Positions 10,017 through 21,945 are shown, counted from the stretch's first letter. The stretch is 64,000 nucleotides of DNA from Stentor coeruleus (GCA_001970955.1 MPUH01000018.1:62001-126000), one strand, 5' to 3'. Notes: a model not told the origin generated them from the sequence alone. A program made the numbers and translations.

Positions 10017-11528
10017 ATGGGAAACCAACCCACTAATCAAAACAGTTTGACAAATTTAATAGAAAACCAAGATCTGATCTCAGCAGTAAAGCTCCTCCAA
10101 AGCGGTGCTGACCCAAACGAGCTCAGTTCAAAAGGAAAATCTTGCTTACGTTTAGCTCTAGAGCAAGGAAACTCACAAATTTATCGTATTTTACATCAAA
10201 TCGGAGGTGAAATCATTCCCCCACTAAATGAAGAAACTCCATTACACTATGCTGTAAGACAAGGCCATACTAAACTAGTCCGAATGTTCCTTCGCAACCC
10301 AAAAGTTTTCCCGAATTATAAAAATGCTAAAAACAACGAAGGTAAGACTCCGTTACATCTAGCTGCAATGTTAGGGTATTCAGAAATAGCTGCTTTACTT
10401 CTAAAATACAATGCTCAAGCAGATTCTAAAGACCTTTATGGTAAAACTCCAAGGGATATAGCATTAGAAAGCGATTATCCTCAACTGAATGAAATTTTAG
10501 AACTTTTAGGTAGTGAAGAACTTATTGTCAGAACTCCAAACCCTGGAAAAGAGTCTAAAGAAAATCCACATATGAGAAGGATATCATCTAAAAGCACATA
10601 TTTTTCATCTTTAGTTGATAGTGAAAACAATATGCTAACTCTTGAGGCAGCTTTAAAAGACTCATTAATTCCATTAATCCCTAGTGAAGAAGTGAAGTTT
10701 TTAGAGATAATCAATAGAGGAAGTTCTTGTGTTGTGTATAGAGGAATGTGGCGTGGGACAGAAATAGCTATAAAACAGTTTAAAATTGAATATTCAACTT
10801 CAGTTAAAGAACTTGAAAAATTTATTAAGGAAATGCAGGTTTTATCACAAATACGGCATCCGAATTTGATTTTGTTAATGGGTGTTTGTATTGACCAACC
10901 GAATTTATGCTTGATTTCAGAACTTGTACCGAATTGCTCTTTGTTCCAAGCTATACACAAATCTCAGAAACCTTTGACTATTGAAAACAGGTTTAAAATT
11001 GCTATACAAATAACCCAGGGACTAGCTTATTTACATAGTAACAACCCTCCGATTATACATAGAGACTTGAAACCTGAGAACTGTTTGGTAAGGTCTATTT
11101 AGCTAGACGAAAGTTTTAATATAAAAATTGCAGATTTCGGCCTAGCAAGGCCATTGACCAGATTTACAGGGGAAGAAGTGCAGACAACTGTGTGTATTGG
11201 CACGACTAGGTTTATGGCTCCTGAGCTTTTTGATAAAAATAAAAAGAAAGCTATTGGAATTGGAGTTGATATTTGGGCTTTAGGGTGTATTTTTATTGAA
11301 GTTTTTAGTGGTAAAAGGCCTTGGTCACACATTTCTTCAACTGATGTTAATTGCATTTATTATGAACTTTTTAATAAAAAACCTATACCAATACCTGCTT
11401 GTATCCCTGAACAGGTTAGGAAAATTATACTTAAGGCTTGTGATTATTCTCCACCAAACAGACCAACTTCTGCTTGTATTTTGCAAGAACTTATTAACTG
11501 TAGAAACCAATTTGTGCAAATATCTTAG
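10017..11528 (+). CDS. Ankyrin-repeat tyrosine-kinase-like (TKL) protein kinase
   Basis: Exons 10017-11087 and 11103-11528 give 498 residues. Residues about 10-165 carry four to five ankyrin repeats (TPLHYAVRQGH, TPLHLAAMLGY). The kinase domain begins near residue 225: a G-rich loop NRGSSCVVYRG, the VAIK-type lysine in AIKQFK, HRDLKPENCL, DFGLA and the activation segment GTTRFMAPE. All catalytic residues are present, so activity is expected. The class is TKL, like plant and Dictyostelium ankyrin kinases. The N-terminus MGNQPTN offers Gly2 for possible myristoylation (inference). The intron falls right after the catalytic loop, and without splicing the kinase would end before its DFG. Confidence 0.9.
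11088..11102 (+). other. 15-nt intron
   Basis: Reads GTAAGGTCTATTTAG, with A at position 10. It lies between codons in the catalytic loop region of the TKL kinase. Splicing joins NCL to LDESFNIKIADFG. Confidence 0.95.
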
Positions 11529-11594
11529 CTTTGTATGTAAATAATCGACTTTTAGTTTATTTAAGACTACATCCAATTATAAATTACTACATCA

Positions 11595-12353
11595 CTAATA
11601 TTCAGAGTACATGTTCTTATTTTTCCTAACCCCAATTTGCCTTTTTAATATGCCAATTGCCTTTTGGTTTTCCTCAATTGCTTTCATCATAATATTCTGT
11701 TTATCACTAATTTCCTTGAGTATCCCTAAAACATTATCAAGTAATTTTTGATTATTAATATCAGAATCAAAACTTTCCATACTTTGTTCTCTAGACAAAG
11801 GTTTAATTTTCTGTTCACTTCTTTTACTAAACTGAGAAAGGTCATTCATAAACTTATCAACTTCATCTTTAATTCTAGGCCCCGAAGGAATCTCTTCGCA
11901 TTGATTCAACATTTCTCTTTTTGATATATCATTTTGGTTCTTAGGATCATTTTTCATATCTAAACTTTTTATAATTTTCATTAGTCTATTCCTTGGACCA
12001 ATTGGAAGTTTCATACTATTAAGATCTTCTTTTGTTAAAAAAGGTAAATCTTCAAGGGTTATTAGATTTTCTTGAAAGCAATTAATATAATTTTCAAAAC
12101 CATTTGAAGAAAGGAAACTTTCAAGGGTTTCTGACTCTGGGTTTTTTGTTGGAGTTGAGATTTTTATTCTTGTTTCTTTTGAACATTGCTCGGATGTGAT
12201 TGAGTTCGATAGTTTCAAAGGGCTTTTCATATTAGAAAATACTTGATTCATACGTTCTTTTAATAGAAGGATTTTTGAGTCACCGGAGAATGGAGATGTA
12301 CTTCGGGGGATTGGTCGTGTTTTTGGTTTTGGTATTGACTTTGGTAAAGACAT
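11595..12353 (-). CDS. SAM-domain protein with C-terminal coiled coil
   Basis: 252 residues starting at an ATG. Residues about 78-138 form a SAM domain (LESFLSSNGFENYINCF, then LTKEDLNSMKLPIGPRNRLMKII). It is preceded by a Ser/Pro-rich leader. From about 205 to the end is a helical, charged, probably coiled-coil tail. SAM domains oligomerise or bind other SAM proteins. It is convergent with the ankyrin kinase to its left, with 66 bp between the two stops. No specific orthologue recognised. Confidence 0.75.
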   Translation of the reverse strand: MSLPKSIPKPKTRPIPRSTSPFSGDSKILLLKERMNQVFSNMKSPLKLSNSITSEQCSKETRIKISTPTKNPESETLESFLSSNGFENYINCFQENLITLEDLPFLTKEDLNSMKLPIGPRNRLMKIIKSLDMKNDPKNQNDISKREMLNQCEEIPSGPRIKDEVDKFMNDLSQFSKRSEQKIKPLSREQSMESFDSDINNQKLLDNVLGILKEISDKQNIMMKAIEENQKAIGILKRQIGVRKNKNMYSEY

Positions 12354-12649
12354 TTTTAAATGTTTTGAATTAGAAGAATTTGGAGATGTGTTTTAAGATT
12401 GAACAGTGTTTTATGGTAAAATTATATGATTTATGTGTGAGGTTTAGTTGAAAGTAGGGGAAATGGGGATTGTTTGATAGGAAGGTTTTATAAATTGTGA
12501 TTTTTGTAGAAAAAAACAGAGTGTTTTAGATTTGTGCGATAGGATTTGATTTAAAGATTTTATGTGGTTGGTTTTAGATTGAATTATAAATTTTAGTGAA
12601 AAAAAAATCATCTGGCATTTCCAATCATTCATATATAAAAAACCTATTA
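12354..12649. other. Spacer between two minus-strand genes
   Basis: The left half, upstream of the SAM gene, is strongly G/T-rich on the + strand. A 69-codon reverse ORF here (12444-12653) overlaps the next gene's end and is not supported. Confidence 0.5.
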
Positions 12650-14164
12650 TCAACTATTAGTATCTTCATTTTGTGAGAAAAACAGGGCATGAAGCACTGA
12701 AAAGTTATTATCCTGTTGTTTTTCCTCAGTAAAAACCTTAACACAAGCAGAAAAGCCAATTTTCCCTAAAGAAAACGAGTCAATTTTACCTAGCAACTCT
12801 TCTGATCTCTCTGATATTTTCAATATTTCACATATTTGTCTAAACTCATTTTGACTCAAATACCCTTGCGATTCTCTAGAATAATTTTTATAAATTTCAG
12901 CAAAAGGTGAAAGCAAAGTTTCTTGTGAAGTTAAATCATAGTTTAAAATTATATTCTGAAAATCAATAAATAATATTTCATCATTTGCTTTTGAAGACTT
13001 ACCTAAAGATGGATTTTTATTTTGAATATAATCTTTTATAAGCCCACACATATATTCAGATTCTTCTTGAGAATATATTGTTACTATTAAACTTCCCCAT
13101 TCTTTTTCTTCAAGTTTTCCTTGCATTTTTTCTTTTAGATAAGCATTAACTTGAGCTTCACGCATATATGGTGAATTGTTTATAATATATGCTTTTAAAA
13201 GTGAACGGATTTTATCTTTTACAAGGATGAGGACATTACGAAAATCTTCATTGATTTTCAGATTTATGATTTTGGAAAACAATTTAACTTCTGCATCTTC
13301 GTTTTCATATCGATCTAAAGCTTTCATTATAGCGAAAGTCCAATCAGTAATAATTGACTTTAAGCCGAATTTCTGGTTTAAATAAGTTAGCATAAATTGG
13401 TCCATGCTTTCAATAGGCATACGACTTTCTCTACATTTTTCATCAAATTTGACCTTTGTGCTATAGATTTCATCAATAATATCTTTTATCTGCTTTAAAC
13501 TTAACTCCCTTCCTTGTGCCAGTCTATTACTCATAAAAATCGCATTTTTAGGGATTTTCGGGGTAACATCTTTCCAAACTGTTTTCATTGGCGATTGGGA
13601 TACTGAAATCCCTGCTGTTTGTTTAGATAAATTGATGATTTTTTGTAAAAAAGTCTTGTTTTCACTCTGGAGTAACTCAAGTGAAGCGGCTAGTTCGTCT
13701 TGAGTCTTATGCAAATTTTCTGTTAATTTTTGATTTTCTTCAGTCAATCTATGAACTTTTTGCTCTAAAACCTCAGAAGATGAGATTATTGAACTGATTT
13801 TTTCATGTTTTATAAAATCATTTGTATCATTTCCTTCTGATTTTCCAAGCTCATTTTCCCAATTTTTTACTGCAAACTCAGATAAGTTAAAGGTATTTGT
13901 GAAAATACTCTCGATTATTGGCATCACATTTGGTAAGTTGATTTCAAGGTATTTTTGAAGAACCTGCCAATTGTATCGCCACATATTTAGTTTGGCTCGA
14001 AGGAGGGTTGATAAATCAGTTTGAGAAAGGCCTGAGAAATTTTTCTTGAGGTTTTCTTGGAAGCTTAAGAAGAGTTTTTCTTTATGCTTTTCGTTGAAGA
14101 GGTCTTTGATTGAGTTGAAAGTTGTGGTGTATTTTTCAAGCTCTTCTGGGGTTAGAATTTCCAT
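12650..14164 (-). CDS. Coiled-coil protein with degenerate EF-hand-like C-terminus
   Basis: 504 residues from ATG to stop, one exon. Residues about 130-175 are a strong coiled coil rich in E, L, Q and K. A globular helical region follows (about 205-350, with SLKQIKDIIDEIYSTKVKFDEKC). The end (about 400-490) has paired helices resembling EF-hands (YLSQNEFRQICEIL and IGFSACVKVF) without full calcium loops. I do not recognise the family. The layout recalls cytoskeletal or basal-body proteins of ciliates, but that is only an impression. Confidence 0.65.
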   Translation of the reverse strand: MEILTPEELEKYTTTFNSIKDLFNEKHKEKLFLSFQENLKKNFSGLSQTDLSTLLRAKLNMWRYNWQVLQKYLEINLPNVMPIIESIFTNTFNLSEFAVKNWENELGKSEGNDTNDFIKHEKISSIISSSEVLEQKVHRLTEENQKLTENLHKTQDELAASLELLQSENKTFLQKIINLSKQTAGISVSQSPMKTVWKDVTPKIPKNAIFMSNRLAQGRELSLKQIKDIIDEIYSTKVKFDEKCRESRMPIESMDQFMLTYLNQKFGLKSIITDWTFAIMKALDRYENEDAEVKLFSKIINLKINEDFRNVLILVKDKIRSLLKAYIINNSPYMREAQVNAYLKEKMQGKLEEKEWGSLIVTIYSQEESEYMCGLIKDYIQNKNPSLGKSSKANDEILFIDFQNIILNYDLTSQETLLSPFAEIYKNYSRESQGYLSQNEFRQICEILKISERSEELLGKIDSFSLGKIGFSACVKVFTEEKQQDNNFSVLHALFFSQNEDTNS

Positions 14165-15719
14165 TTAGAAAAGATTATTAGGAATTTTATTGAGGAGATT
14201 CGAAATTGGGTGAGTTTTTGGAGGATATGGAAAATTTGTAGTGAAATTGCTTGAGTGGTTTTAGGTAGAGGAAATTTTATATTGAGGTAGTTTAAATTGG
14301 ATATGCATTTTTTTTAATGTTGATGTTTTTATTGTAAAGTTGTATCTAAAATTATAGTATATTAAGTATTCAGAAACATAAATTCATATAAAAATAGTTA
14401 TCTTTGTGAATTATTTTAAATATAATGCTTTTTTCGTATAAAATGATTTTTTTTTATGGTAATTGCAGGAGAGGAAAATGCTGATATAAGACTTAAACAA
14501 ATAAATTAAGGAATCTTAGGCATAAGTCTCTATACAAAAATTTCAGGGTTATGGATTTAATAATCACTAAAAAAAAGCTTCTATATACTATAATATACAT
14601 TAAAACTATAATCTCTATCTAAAAATAAAAAATTAGTTGCTGACTTGAATATTAAACAAGTATTATTCCTTAAGAGAATTTTTATAAAATATCTTCCATA
14701 TTCATTTATCTTGATTTTCTAAACCTGATTATTCTTCTAGTTGTTTTTTATTTTTAATTCTTCAATGAATTTTGCACTTCAAGAAATTAAATTTCTTGTA
14801 AATTTAACATTTTAAATCTTGGTAGTTCATGCACAATCTCATGGAGGATCATAAAAGCATTCCTTCAATGTTATCTTTAAACATTTGCCTTTTACATATA
14901 ATAATTCCATTTTTTAGAGTAATTCCATTAGCATATTTATATATCATTAATAACCAAGTTTCTAATTTCTATTATTAATTACCTACAAAAATTATGCAAA
15001 CTCAAAATAATATATCAGAATTTAATTTAATAAAAAAATAATAGATTATTAATACTTATGTTAACAAAACTTAAGAATTTTTTTCCAAATATACATTAAG
15101 CTTATGTTATCTAAATATATATATTATTGAAGATATAAGAAAACTTGTATTTCTGATTTATTCTCTGAATTAATTATTGCCTTTAAGTATTTTAAAATGC
15201 TTGAAAATTATNTTATTCTCTGAATTAATTATTGCCTTTAAGTATTTTAAAATGCTTGAAAATTATAAAAAAAATATTGCTGAATACATTTTCCAACAAT
15301 TAAACTTAAACTAAAATAAACACAATCTATCTTAAAAAAACATAAATTATAAAACAAACTCTATTCCATAATATATATTTCTAATACAAAATATATATTT
15401 CAATAGAAACTATATAAAAATTATCTTTCCAAATATAAAAAACATACTTTTTACATTAAAAAACGATCAAACCTATTACCCTCTTTCATACCCTAACTTT
15501 TTTCACTGTTCCTTAACATTTTTAATCCATTTCAATTACAAAACTCTTCGATTTAAAAACCCTATTCCTTTTTTCACAAAATCTTATCTCAACTTTAAAC
15601 TATATTTTCTCTTTTCATCAACATCAAAAACAAAAACCTTATCTTAATATACATCAAAACATTAAAAATATAATCCATATAATCCCTCCTAATAACAAAT
15701 TTATATTTAAGTTTATAAA
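14165..15719. other. Long gene-free region between divergent genes
   Basis: 1.55 kb between two divergent start codons. Bases 14165 to about 14330 are G-rich, the middle is neutral and very AT-rich, and about 15280-15719 is C-rich and G-poor. It contains the single N at 15212 with duplicated flanks (listed separately). No ORF or RNA gene recognised. Confidence 0.6.
15158..15266. repeat. 54-bp direct duplication around a single N (assembly join)
   Basis: Bases 15158-15211 and 15213-15266 are identical and are separated only by N at 15212. Two contig ends that overlap by 54 bp were probably joined without merging. The true sequence most likely holds one copy. Confidence 0.9.
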
Positions 15720-18700
15720 ATGATATTTGCATCATTAAAAACTATCATTTTAGCTTCTGTGATTATTCTAGCATCAACTATCGAATACTCACATCTTCCC
15801 TTATCCAAACTAGGCCCAAGAGCTCGTAAATTCTCATCATTAGCCTTTAACTCAGAGAATAATACGGTTTTCTTATTTGGAGGTGAAGGGGATAATCAAA
15901 ATGATGATCTTTGGCTTTATAACACAGAAGTTAGAAAATGGGAATATTTGAATGTATTTTCTGATACACCAGGTATGAAAAATATAGGAAAAAGATATCA
16001 AGCAGGAATTTTTTTCCGAAACAGAAATTCAGAACTCTGTGTATATGGTGGAAGAGATGATAAAAAAATCTATAGCGACGTTTTTTGTTATCGTTTATTA
16101 ACAATGAGTTGGGTGTATCAGAAAACTATTAATACGCCAGGGTTACTTTATAAATTTGCGTTTTGTAATTATGAGGATTCTGGTTCTGAGTTTTTTGCCG
16201 TAGCAGGGTTTAGCATTTTTACATCTGAGCTTGAGGTTTATATGTAAGAAATATGCAGACTTGATATTAAAACCTGGGTTTGGACGAGGATTCCTATGGA
16301 TTATGATAGAGTTATCATGGAGGTACAGTTTGATTTAACTCAAACACAGATACTTATGACGTATATAAATGGAACTCTTATAATTCCAATATTTTCCCAC
16401 GATATCAACTCTCAATTTGTAGTCATTCTCAACTTGTCTTCACTTTCAATGAAAAAAGCTTCAAATATTATCCCAAACTACTTAGGCGGTTTACCAAATC
16501 CCCTTAGTTTATCATATATAAACAGCACATTCATAATTATATTCGAATCAGGTCTAATCCTTCATAGTACTTTCTCATATACAGAATTTATATGGTATTC
16601 ATCAGCAACATCATTCCCAACTAATCAAAAAGCATCAGTATCATGCTATAAAAATCATTGTTTCTCTTTTGGTGGAATAAAAGACAATATATTAATAAAC
16701 TCTTTAGAACAATGGTATATACATGACCAATATAACATAACCATAAATATCCTTTATGATAATTATCTAAGCCCACAACCAAGAATTTCACATACAATGA
16801 ATACAATTCATGGGGATATTATCATGTTTGGAGGTCGAGATAAAACAACTTTTTATAATGATTTATGGAAATATAATACTAAAAAAGGACTTTGGAATAC
16901 TATGAAACCTGAAGGATACCCACCTTCACCTAGAGCAGATTTTGGATCTGATGTTGAAGGAGATGCTTTTTTTATATGGGGAGGAGAAGATCAAAATGGT
17001 TATAAAAATGATATTTTTGTATACAATGGGTATAATGATGTGTGGAATTTTATTGAAAGTAAATCTAATGTCTTACCAAGTAAAAGAAAAAATGCATGTA
17101 TTGTTGCAGTAATGCCTGTTTTGTATATTTTTGGAGGTGTTGATGAAGATGGTCCTTGTGAAGATTTATGGGCGTTTCATTTTAGTAATTTGACTTATAC
17201 TAAGATTAAAGATATTGAACCTATAGAAAAACCAAGTTGTTTTTTAAAGGATAGTAGTGATTTAATTATTATTGGAGGAAATAGTGTTATTTATTTTTCA
17301 CTTAGAATGCTTAAGAAGATAACATCAATTATTCATATTCCTATAGAATCAACTATTATACAAATGAAAGACTTTTATGTATTTATTGGTGGTCTAGGTT
17401 TTTCAAAAGGATCATATAGTCCTTTAATCCAATCTTATGGTCTCAATGAAGACTTTACTTTAAAACTTCCAGAACCTTTACATAAATCAGCTTCAGTATA
17501 TCATAGCAAATCCTTATATATTTTTAGTGGACAAGGATATACTCAATCCTTTTACCCAATCCCAAGTTTATCTCCAAATCCTCGCTTTGCCAAATTAAAC
17601 CTTCATGATCTTTGTATAAATAAATCATGTACAATCTCATGTAGTAAAGGTTTTAGTTCTCAAAATCAAAGTTGTGTCATATGTCCAGAAGGAACATTTT
17701 GGAATTATATAGATACTATAAAATGTGAACCTTGTGCTCCAGGTTTTTTTAATCCTTTTCAAGGTGGGACAAGTATTTTGCAATGCTATCCATGTCCAGA
17801 AGGGACATTTTCAAGCAAACCCGGGGCAAAAATGTGCAAAATATGTTCACCTGAGGATTATTGCCCAGTAGCGAGTATAAGTCCTATTAAAAACACCCAT
17901 AGTCCAAGGCAGCAAACAATGGACACTGAGAAAATTGTCTTTAAAAATCAGTATCGCCCTTATCCATATTGGCCATTAACCTATGCTATTCTTATAGGAA
18001 TTATTATATTATCCCTCTTATGTGTCTGTATTCCAAAAATGCGAGACAAGATTAGAAAAATCGATATTTTTTCTCATTACCACAACTGTAAAGAAGGCGA
18101 ATATATCAAAATTACCAAAAACATCCTTGGCGCCTTTGTCACACTTTTATACATCGCTTGTGCTGTGTTAATCGCTGGAATTATAAGCAGTTGTTTCATT
18201 TTAAACAATGAAGAGGAGATAAAATCTTTAATACCAACAGAGCTTTTAATGGGTCAACAAAGTAAAACAAATTTTAAATTCGATATTTATCTAAAAGATT
18301 TCCCAAGTATTTGTGAAAAATTTATTAATCAATATGATGATTTACCTTATGTTGATCCAGATGACCAATATCCAAATAAAAATAAATGTAATGGAAATTT
18401 TGAATTAACAGTTCAAGGGATTACAAAAAATAAAGATCAAATGAGATGTTTGAATATATATCAACGTACTTGTCATATAATTTATGAATGTAAAGGTTGT
18501 CAGATAAATAAAGATGCTAGTGTTGAAATTGATATAAATGAAAGACTTGTTTATACTACAGGGATATCGGTAAATTTAACTTTTGAGTCTGATTATAGGA
18601 ATGAAAATACTCAAGCTTTTTCTGAGATAAATATAGGAAAAGGGAAGGTTCTTATAGGATCTGAGCCAAGTGAGTTTAAATTTACTTTGATTCCTTCTTA

Positions 18701-19118
18701 TTTTTATAGTGAAACAAGTAATGATGCAGGGTATAGAGGATATTATATTTCTCAAGATGTTCAAACTAAACCTGGAAGTAAAAATCCTATTGAAAACATG
18801 CCTTTTAACTTCCATGTAGGTATAAAAATATCACTAGCTAAAATGGACAATGCATTAGTTACTCATATAAGATATCGACATAGTAGAATAATGATATTAA
18901 GTTTACTTATTGGTGCTTTAGCTGGACTTTTTAATCTTTTTGGCTCGTCGCTGTCATATTTCGAACTCTGGCGGTTGCTGAAGAATAAAAATAACACGCA
19001 AACTAGAAATTTTAATTATATAAGGTCACAGAATGAAGCGTTGTCTGAAATGCATTTTCATGAATTAGTTGTTGAGAATTCAGCTAGAAATGAAGAAAAT
19101 ATTAGCCCTAGCAAATAA
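15720..19118 (+). CDS. Kelch-propeller, cysteine-rich (GCC2/GCC3-like) membrane protein
   Basis: Exons 15720-16243 and 16259-19118 give 1127 residues. A signal peptide covers about residues 1-20. Kelch repeats fill about 30-560 (FLFGGEGDNQNDDLWLYNT, IMFGGRDKTTFYNDLWKYNT, FIWGGEDQNGYKNDIFVY). A cysteine-rich stalk at about 620-700 repeats the CPEGTF/CAPGFF pattern of ephrin-receptor-like GCC2/GCC3 modules. Three hydrophobic segments follow, at about 733-756, 795-822 and near 1067-1090. Between the last two lies a probable luminal or extracellular domain of about 240 residues with paired cysteines. The kelch part should face outside the cytoplasm. It is probably a surface protein of ciliate type; ligand unknown. 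Without the intron the frame stops after 175 codons. Confidence 0.85.
16244..16258 (+). other. 15-nt intron
   Basis: Reads GTAAGAAATATGCAG, with A at position 10. It splits a codon after its second base in the kelch protein (EVY-I-LDIKTW). Confidence 0.93.
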
Positions 19119-20739
19119 ACTTTTAAAATTAGCTTAGATTATAAAAATAAAAGATTTATGGCATTTGATAGGATGTTAGGAGTAAAATTTTACTTGCGTC
19201 TAAATTTTGTTTTGTTGTTATTAGTTTTCTTGTCTAAAATTTTTATTTTTTTTAATTGTTGTTGATTGATTTTTGTAATTTTTTAAAGTTAGTAGTATAG
19301 CTTACTAACATAATATTTTTTATTTTACCCTTTTTTCTTTTGTAACAACACTTATGTTTGTGCTGACTCAAAAAAAAAACCAAAGTTTTTAAGGCTCAGG
19401 AAATAATTTCTGGTATTCTGATTATAATAATACAAATTTATGCTATGAGGATCTTATATACAAAGTAAAATAAGTTATTAAGTAATTTATTGTTTTTTAT
19501 CCTAAACTAAGATTCTTACAATCACTTTCCTTTTGTTTTATTGACTTAGGTTTCTCTTCTTTTCATTACTCATATAATAGATTTCATTACCTGGATGTAA
19601 GTTACAACTTTAATTTTATCAACTGATTAGCTTCTTTCATTTTACTAAAACTAATAAATCTAAAAACTCATCTTAGATACAATAAAATTATCTTTATCAA
19701 GCGAATTTTGTATGACTTTACTTCATTTATTATCAAATCTAAGAGTATAGATACTTGAGTCATTTTAAAAAGCTTGCAATTAGTTATCACACACAAGAAA
19801 AAAAGTTTTATTTCAATGTTGATAAATGAAGATATTTGTATAAAGATTTACCTGATATGCTTATTCCTATTTTATAATCAGTATTTTCACTAAAAGAAAA
19901 AGTTTGGGGTTTTTATATATAACTGGTTCAATAAATATACTATTAACGAATTCAAGTTGATTTTCTAATATAAAAATATCATAATCAGAGACTTGAATTC
20001 TAGGAATTATATTGTTAAAGGCTTGAATATATCATATAAGCTTTCTATAAACCTAATATTTATTATTCCTCATACCTTAGCATCTACTTCTATTTAATCA
20101 TACTTTGATATCGATATGATTAGCTGTACAAGTAAACTTTTATATTAACTCATAGGCAAGGTATTGCTTTTTTTATTATAAAATTTTGGTTTTCAGAGTT
20201 ATGAATATATTTTCTTCCATATTTGTCTAAGTAAGAGGATGATTTTTTTATGGGCTCCATGAAAATGTTATATTTATAATTTTAGTATTAGAATTGAAAT
20301 TTTATCTGATAAGAATAAAATCTTAGTTTAGTCTGATAAGTCTGCTTAGTTCAAGATTCAAGTTTTTAGAAAAAATTAAAATTCAAGTTCTCTTGTACAT
20401 GTTATCTTGAAATTAGTTTAAGTTTATTAGAACTAAAAATTTATAGGTTTTCTTGTAACTAAAAGTAAATAAATTGAATGATAGAATGTTTTGGTCATTG
20501 ATGATTTAAGTATAGATTCGAAATTTAAAGATTCTGATGATGTACTTTTTAAATAGTTTTCTATAAGGAAATCACATTATACTATTATAAAACAAATCTA
20601 CTTTTATGCTGCACTTTTAATTGCTGAATATATATTTTTTTGAATTTATTTGAATAAGATAAGTCTATCTAAAATTCAATATATCACACTTTTGATTTTT
20701 AAACTTTACCATTTCCTAGTATTATTTTATCTTATAAAT
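19119..20739. other. Long gene-free region between two + strand genes
   Basis: 1.6 kb without a credible ORF. The first 200 bases are G/T-rich, the remainder is AT-rich with weak C enrichment near the right end. No repeat, RNA gene or mobile element recognised. It is large for this gene-dense window. Confidence 0.5.
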
Positions 20740-21945
20740 ATGCTATATTTTAGTTTCCTATTATCTATCTCTCAAGTATTTGGAAGTATTATCGAATTTT
20801 ATTCAAAAACCTTTGAGGCAAATCCAGTTTCCTTAGTAAAAATCGCACCTGAATACAATGATAGGGATCAAAGTTTAAACCTATACATTTTCGATGTGAA
20901 AATAGGTTCACCAGAGCAAACAAGATCATTAATTTTAACCACAGATTATAGTAACATTGGATTACTTAGTACAAATCTCTCAAGTATATATGAAAATTAT
21001 ATTTCTACCAATAGTTCAACTTTTAAAAACCTTGGCATATATAATAATGACACTTATTTTCATAGAAATATGTCAGGTTATTTATGCACTGAAAATATTT
21101 ATTTAGATCAACTTAAAGCTTTAAATCAAGAATTTTATATGGTCACAAGCTGTGATAAAAAAATTTATCTTAATAATGGTTGGCTTGGGTTGGGATATAA
21201 AAAAATAGGAAGTAGTAGTCCTACTTTTTTAGAAACTTTAAAGAATCAAAACCAAATAAATGAAACTACCTTCGCTTTTCACTTTTATAATAACGACACT
21301 AAATCAGGAACCGGCGCTTTAGTAATTGGAGAATTCGTCGAAAGCTTTACAAAAGGAGAAGGAGTTGTAGTAGATACAAATCCTGAAACAAGTATTTGGG
21401 ATTTCCCTCTTGATGAAATCCATATCGGCAACATAGATTTAAACAGCTCCATAGGAATTCTAAGTATTTCTTCAGGGTTTATAACAGGTCCTGAAAAAGA
21501 TATTTCTATGATTTTTGATTATGTAAGCGATACAATGAAAACTTGTAATCTAAATTCAAGTACATTTTATTGCACATGCGAATATAAAAATATAAATAAT
21601 TTCCCAGAAATTGTATTTATTGTTGATGATACGAAATTAGCATTAAAACCTATGTTTTATGTAAATTTTTTTTCTGGTCGCTGCACTCTTTTATTAAAAA
21701 GTCATGAAGAAAATAGTTGGATACTTGGACAGCCTTTTTATGAGGATTTTTTTATAGTTCATGATCTTGAAAATGCAAAAATTACTATATATGAATCTAG
21801 CTATGGCTCTGATATTAGTTTTTGGAAAAATTGGTATTATGCAGTTATTGGAATAGTAGTATTATTATTAGCTATTATTTTAATTGTGATTTATTTGAAA
21901 GTAAACAAAAAAAAGAGTCATAGTTATATGCCATTAAGCAATTGA
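20740..21945 (+). CDS. Membrane-anchored pepsin-fold protein, probably catalytically inactive
   Basis: 401 residues from the ATG at 20740. An upstream in-frame TTG exists, but the ATG gives a clean signal peptide (MLYFSFLLSISQVFG). The body follows the A1 aspartic peptidase order: a strand with YIFDVKIGSPEQ, the first active-site loop, a Trp/Gly segment NGWLGLGY, the second active-site loop followed by FITGP, and the C-terminal WILGQPFYEDFFIVHD. A transmembrane helix lies at about 366-386, with a short basic tail. Both catalytic loops are altered: LTTDYSN stands where DTGSSN is expected, and LSISSGFITGP where VDTGTSLLTGP is expected, so both Asp residues appear replaced (Thr and Ser). Many N-x-S/T sites fit a secreted or surface protein. 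Confidence 0.8.
   Translation: MLYFSFLLSISQVFGSIIEFYSKTFEANPVSLVKIAPEYNDRDQSLNLYIFDVKIGSPEQTRSLILTTDYSNIGLLSTNLSSIYENYISTNSSTFKNLGIYNNDTYFHRNMSGYLCTENIYLDQLKALNQEFYMVTSCDKKIYLNNGWLGLGYKKIGSSSPTFLETLKNQNQINETTFAFHFYNNDTKSGTGALVIGEFVESFTKGEGVVVDTNPETSIWDFPLDEIHIGNIDLNSSIGILSISSGFITGPEKDISMIFDYVSDTMKTCNLNSSTFYCTCEYKNINNFPEIVFIVDDTKLALKPMFYVNFFSGRCTLLLKSHEENSWILGQPFYEDFFIVHDLENAKITIYESSYGSDISFWKNWYYAVIGIVVLLLAIILIVIYLKVNKKKSHSYMPLSN

Noticed and set aside
10017-11528. Kinase pseudogene because of the stop after NCL
   Set aside because: The stop lies in a 15-nt intron; the spliced frame encodes a complete kinase.
12444-12653. 69-codon reverse ORF between two genes
   Set aside because: It overlaps the 3' end of the coiled-coil gene and lies in the G-rich 5' flank of the SAM gene. 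No protein features.
15489-15500. CCCTAAC string, possible telomeric repeat
   Set aside because: Only one copy in a C-rich flank; a telomere or internal telomeric tract would need several tandem units.
19119-20739. Hidden RNA gene or mobile element in the 1.6-kb gap
   Set aside because: No tRNA B box, no inverted or direct terminal repeats and no transposase-like ORF were seen by reading; covariance-model searches could still find an ncRNA.
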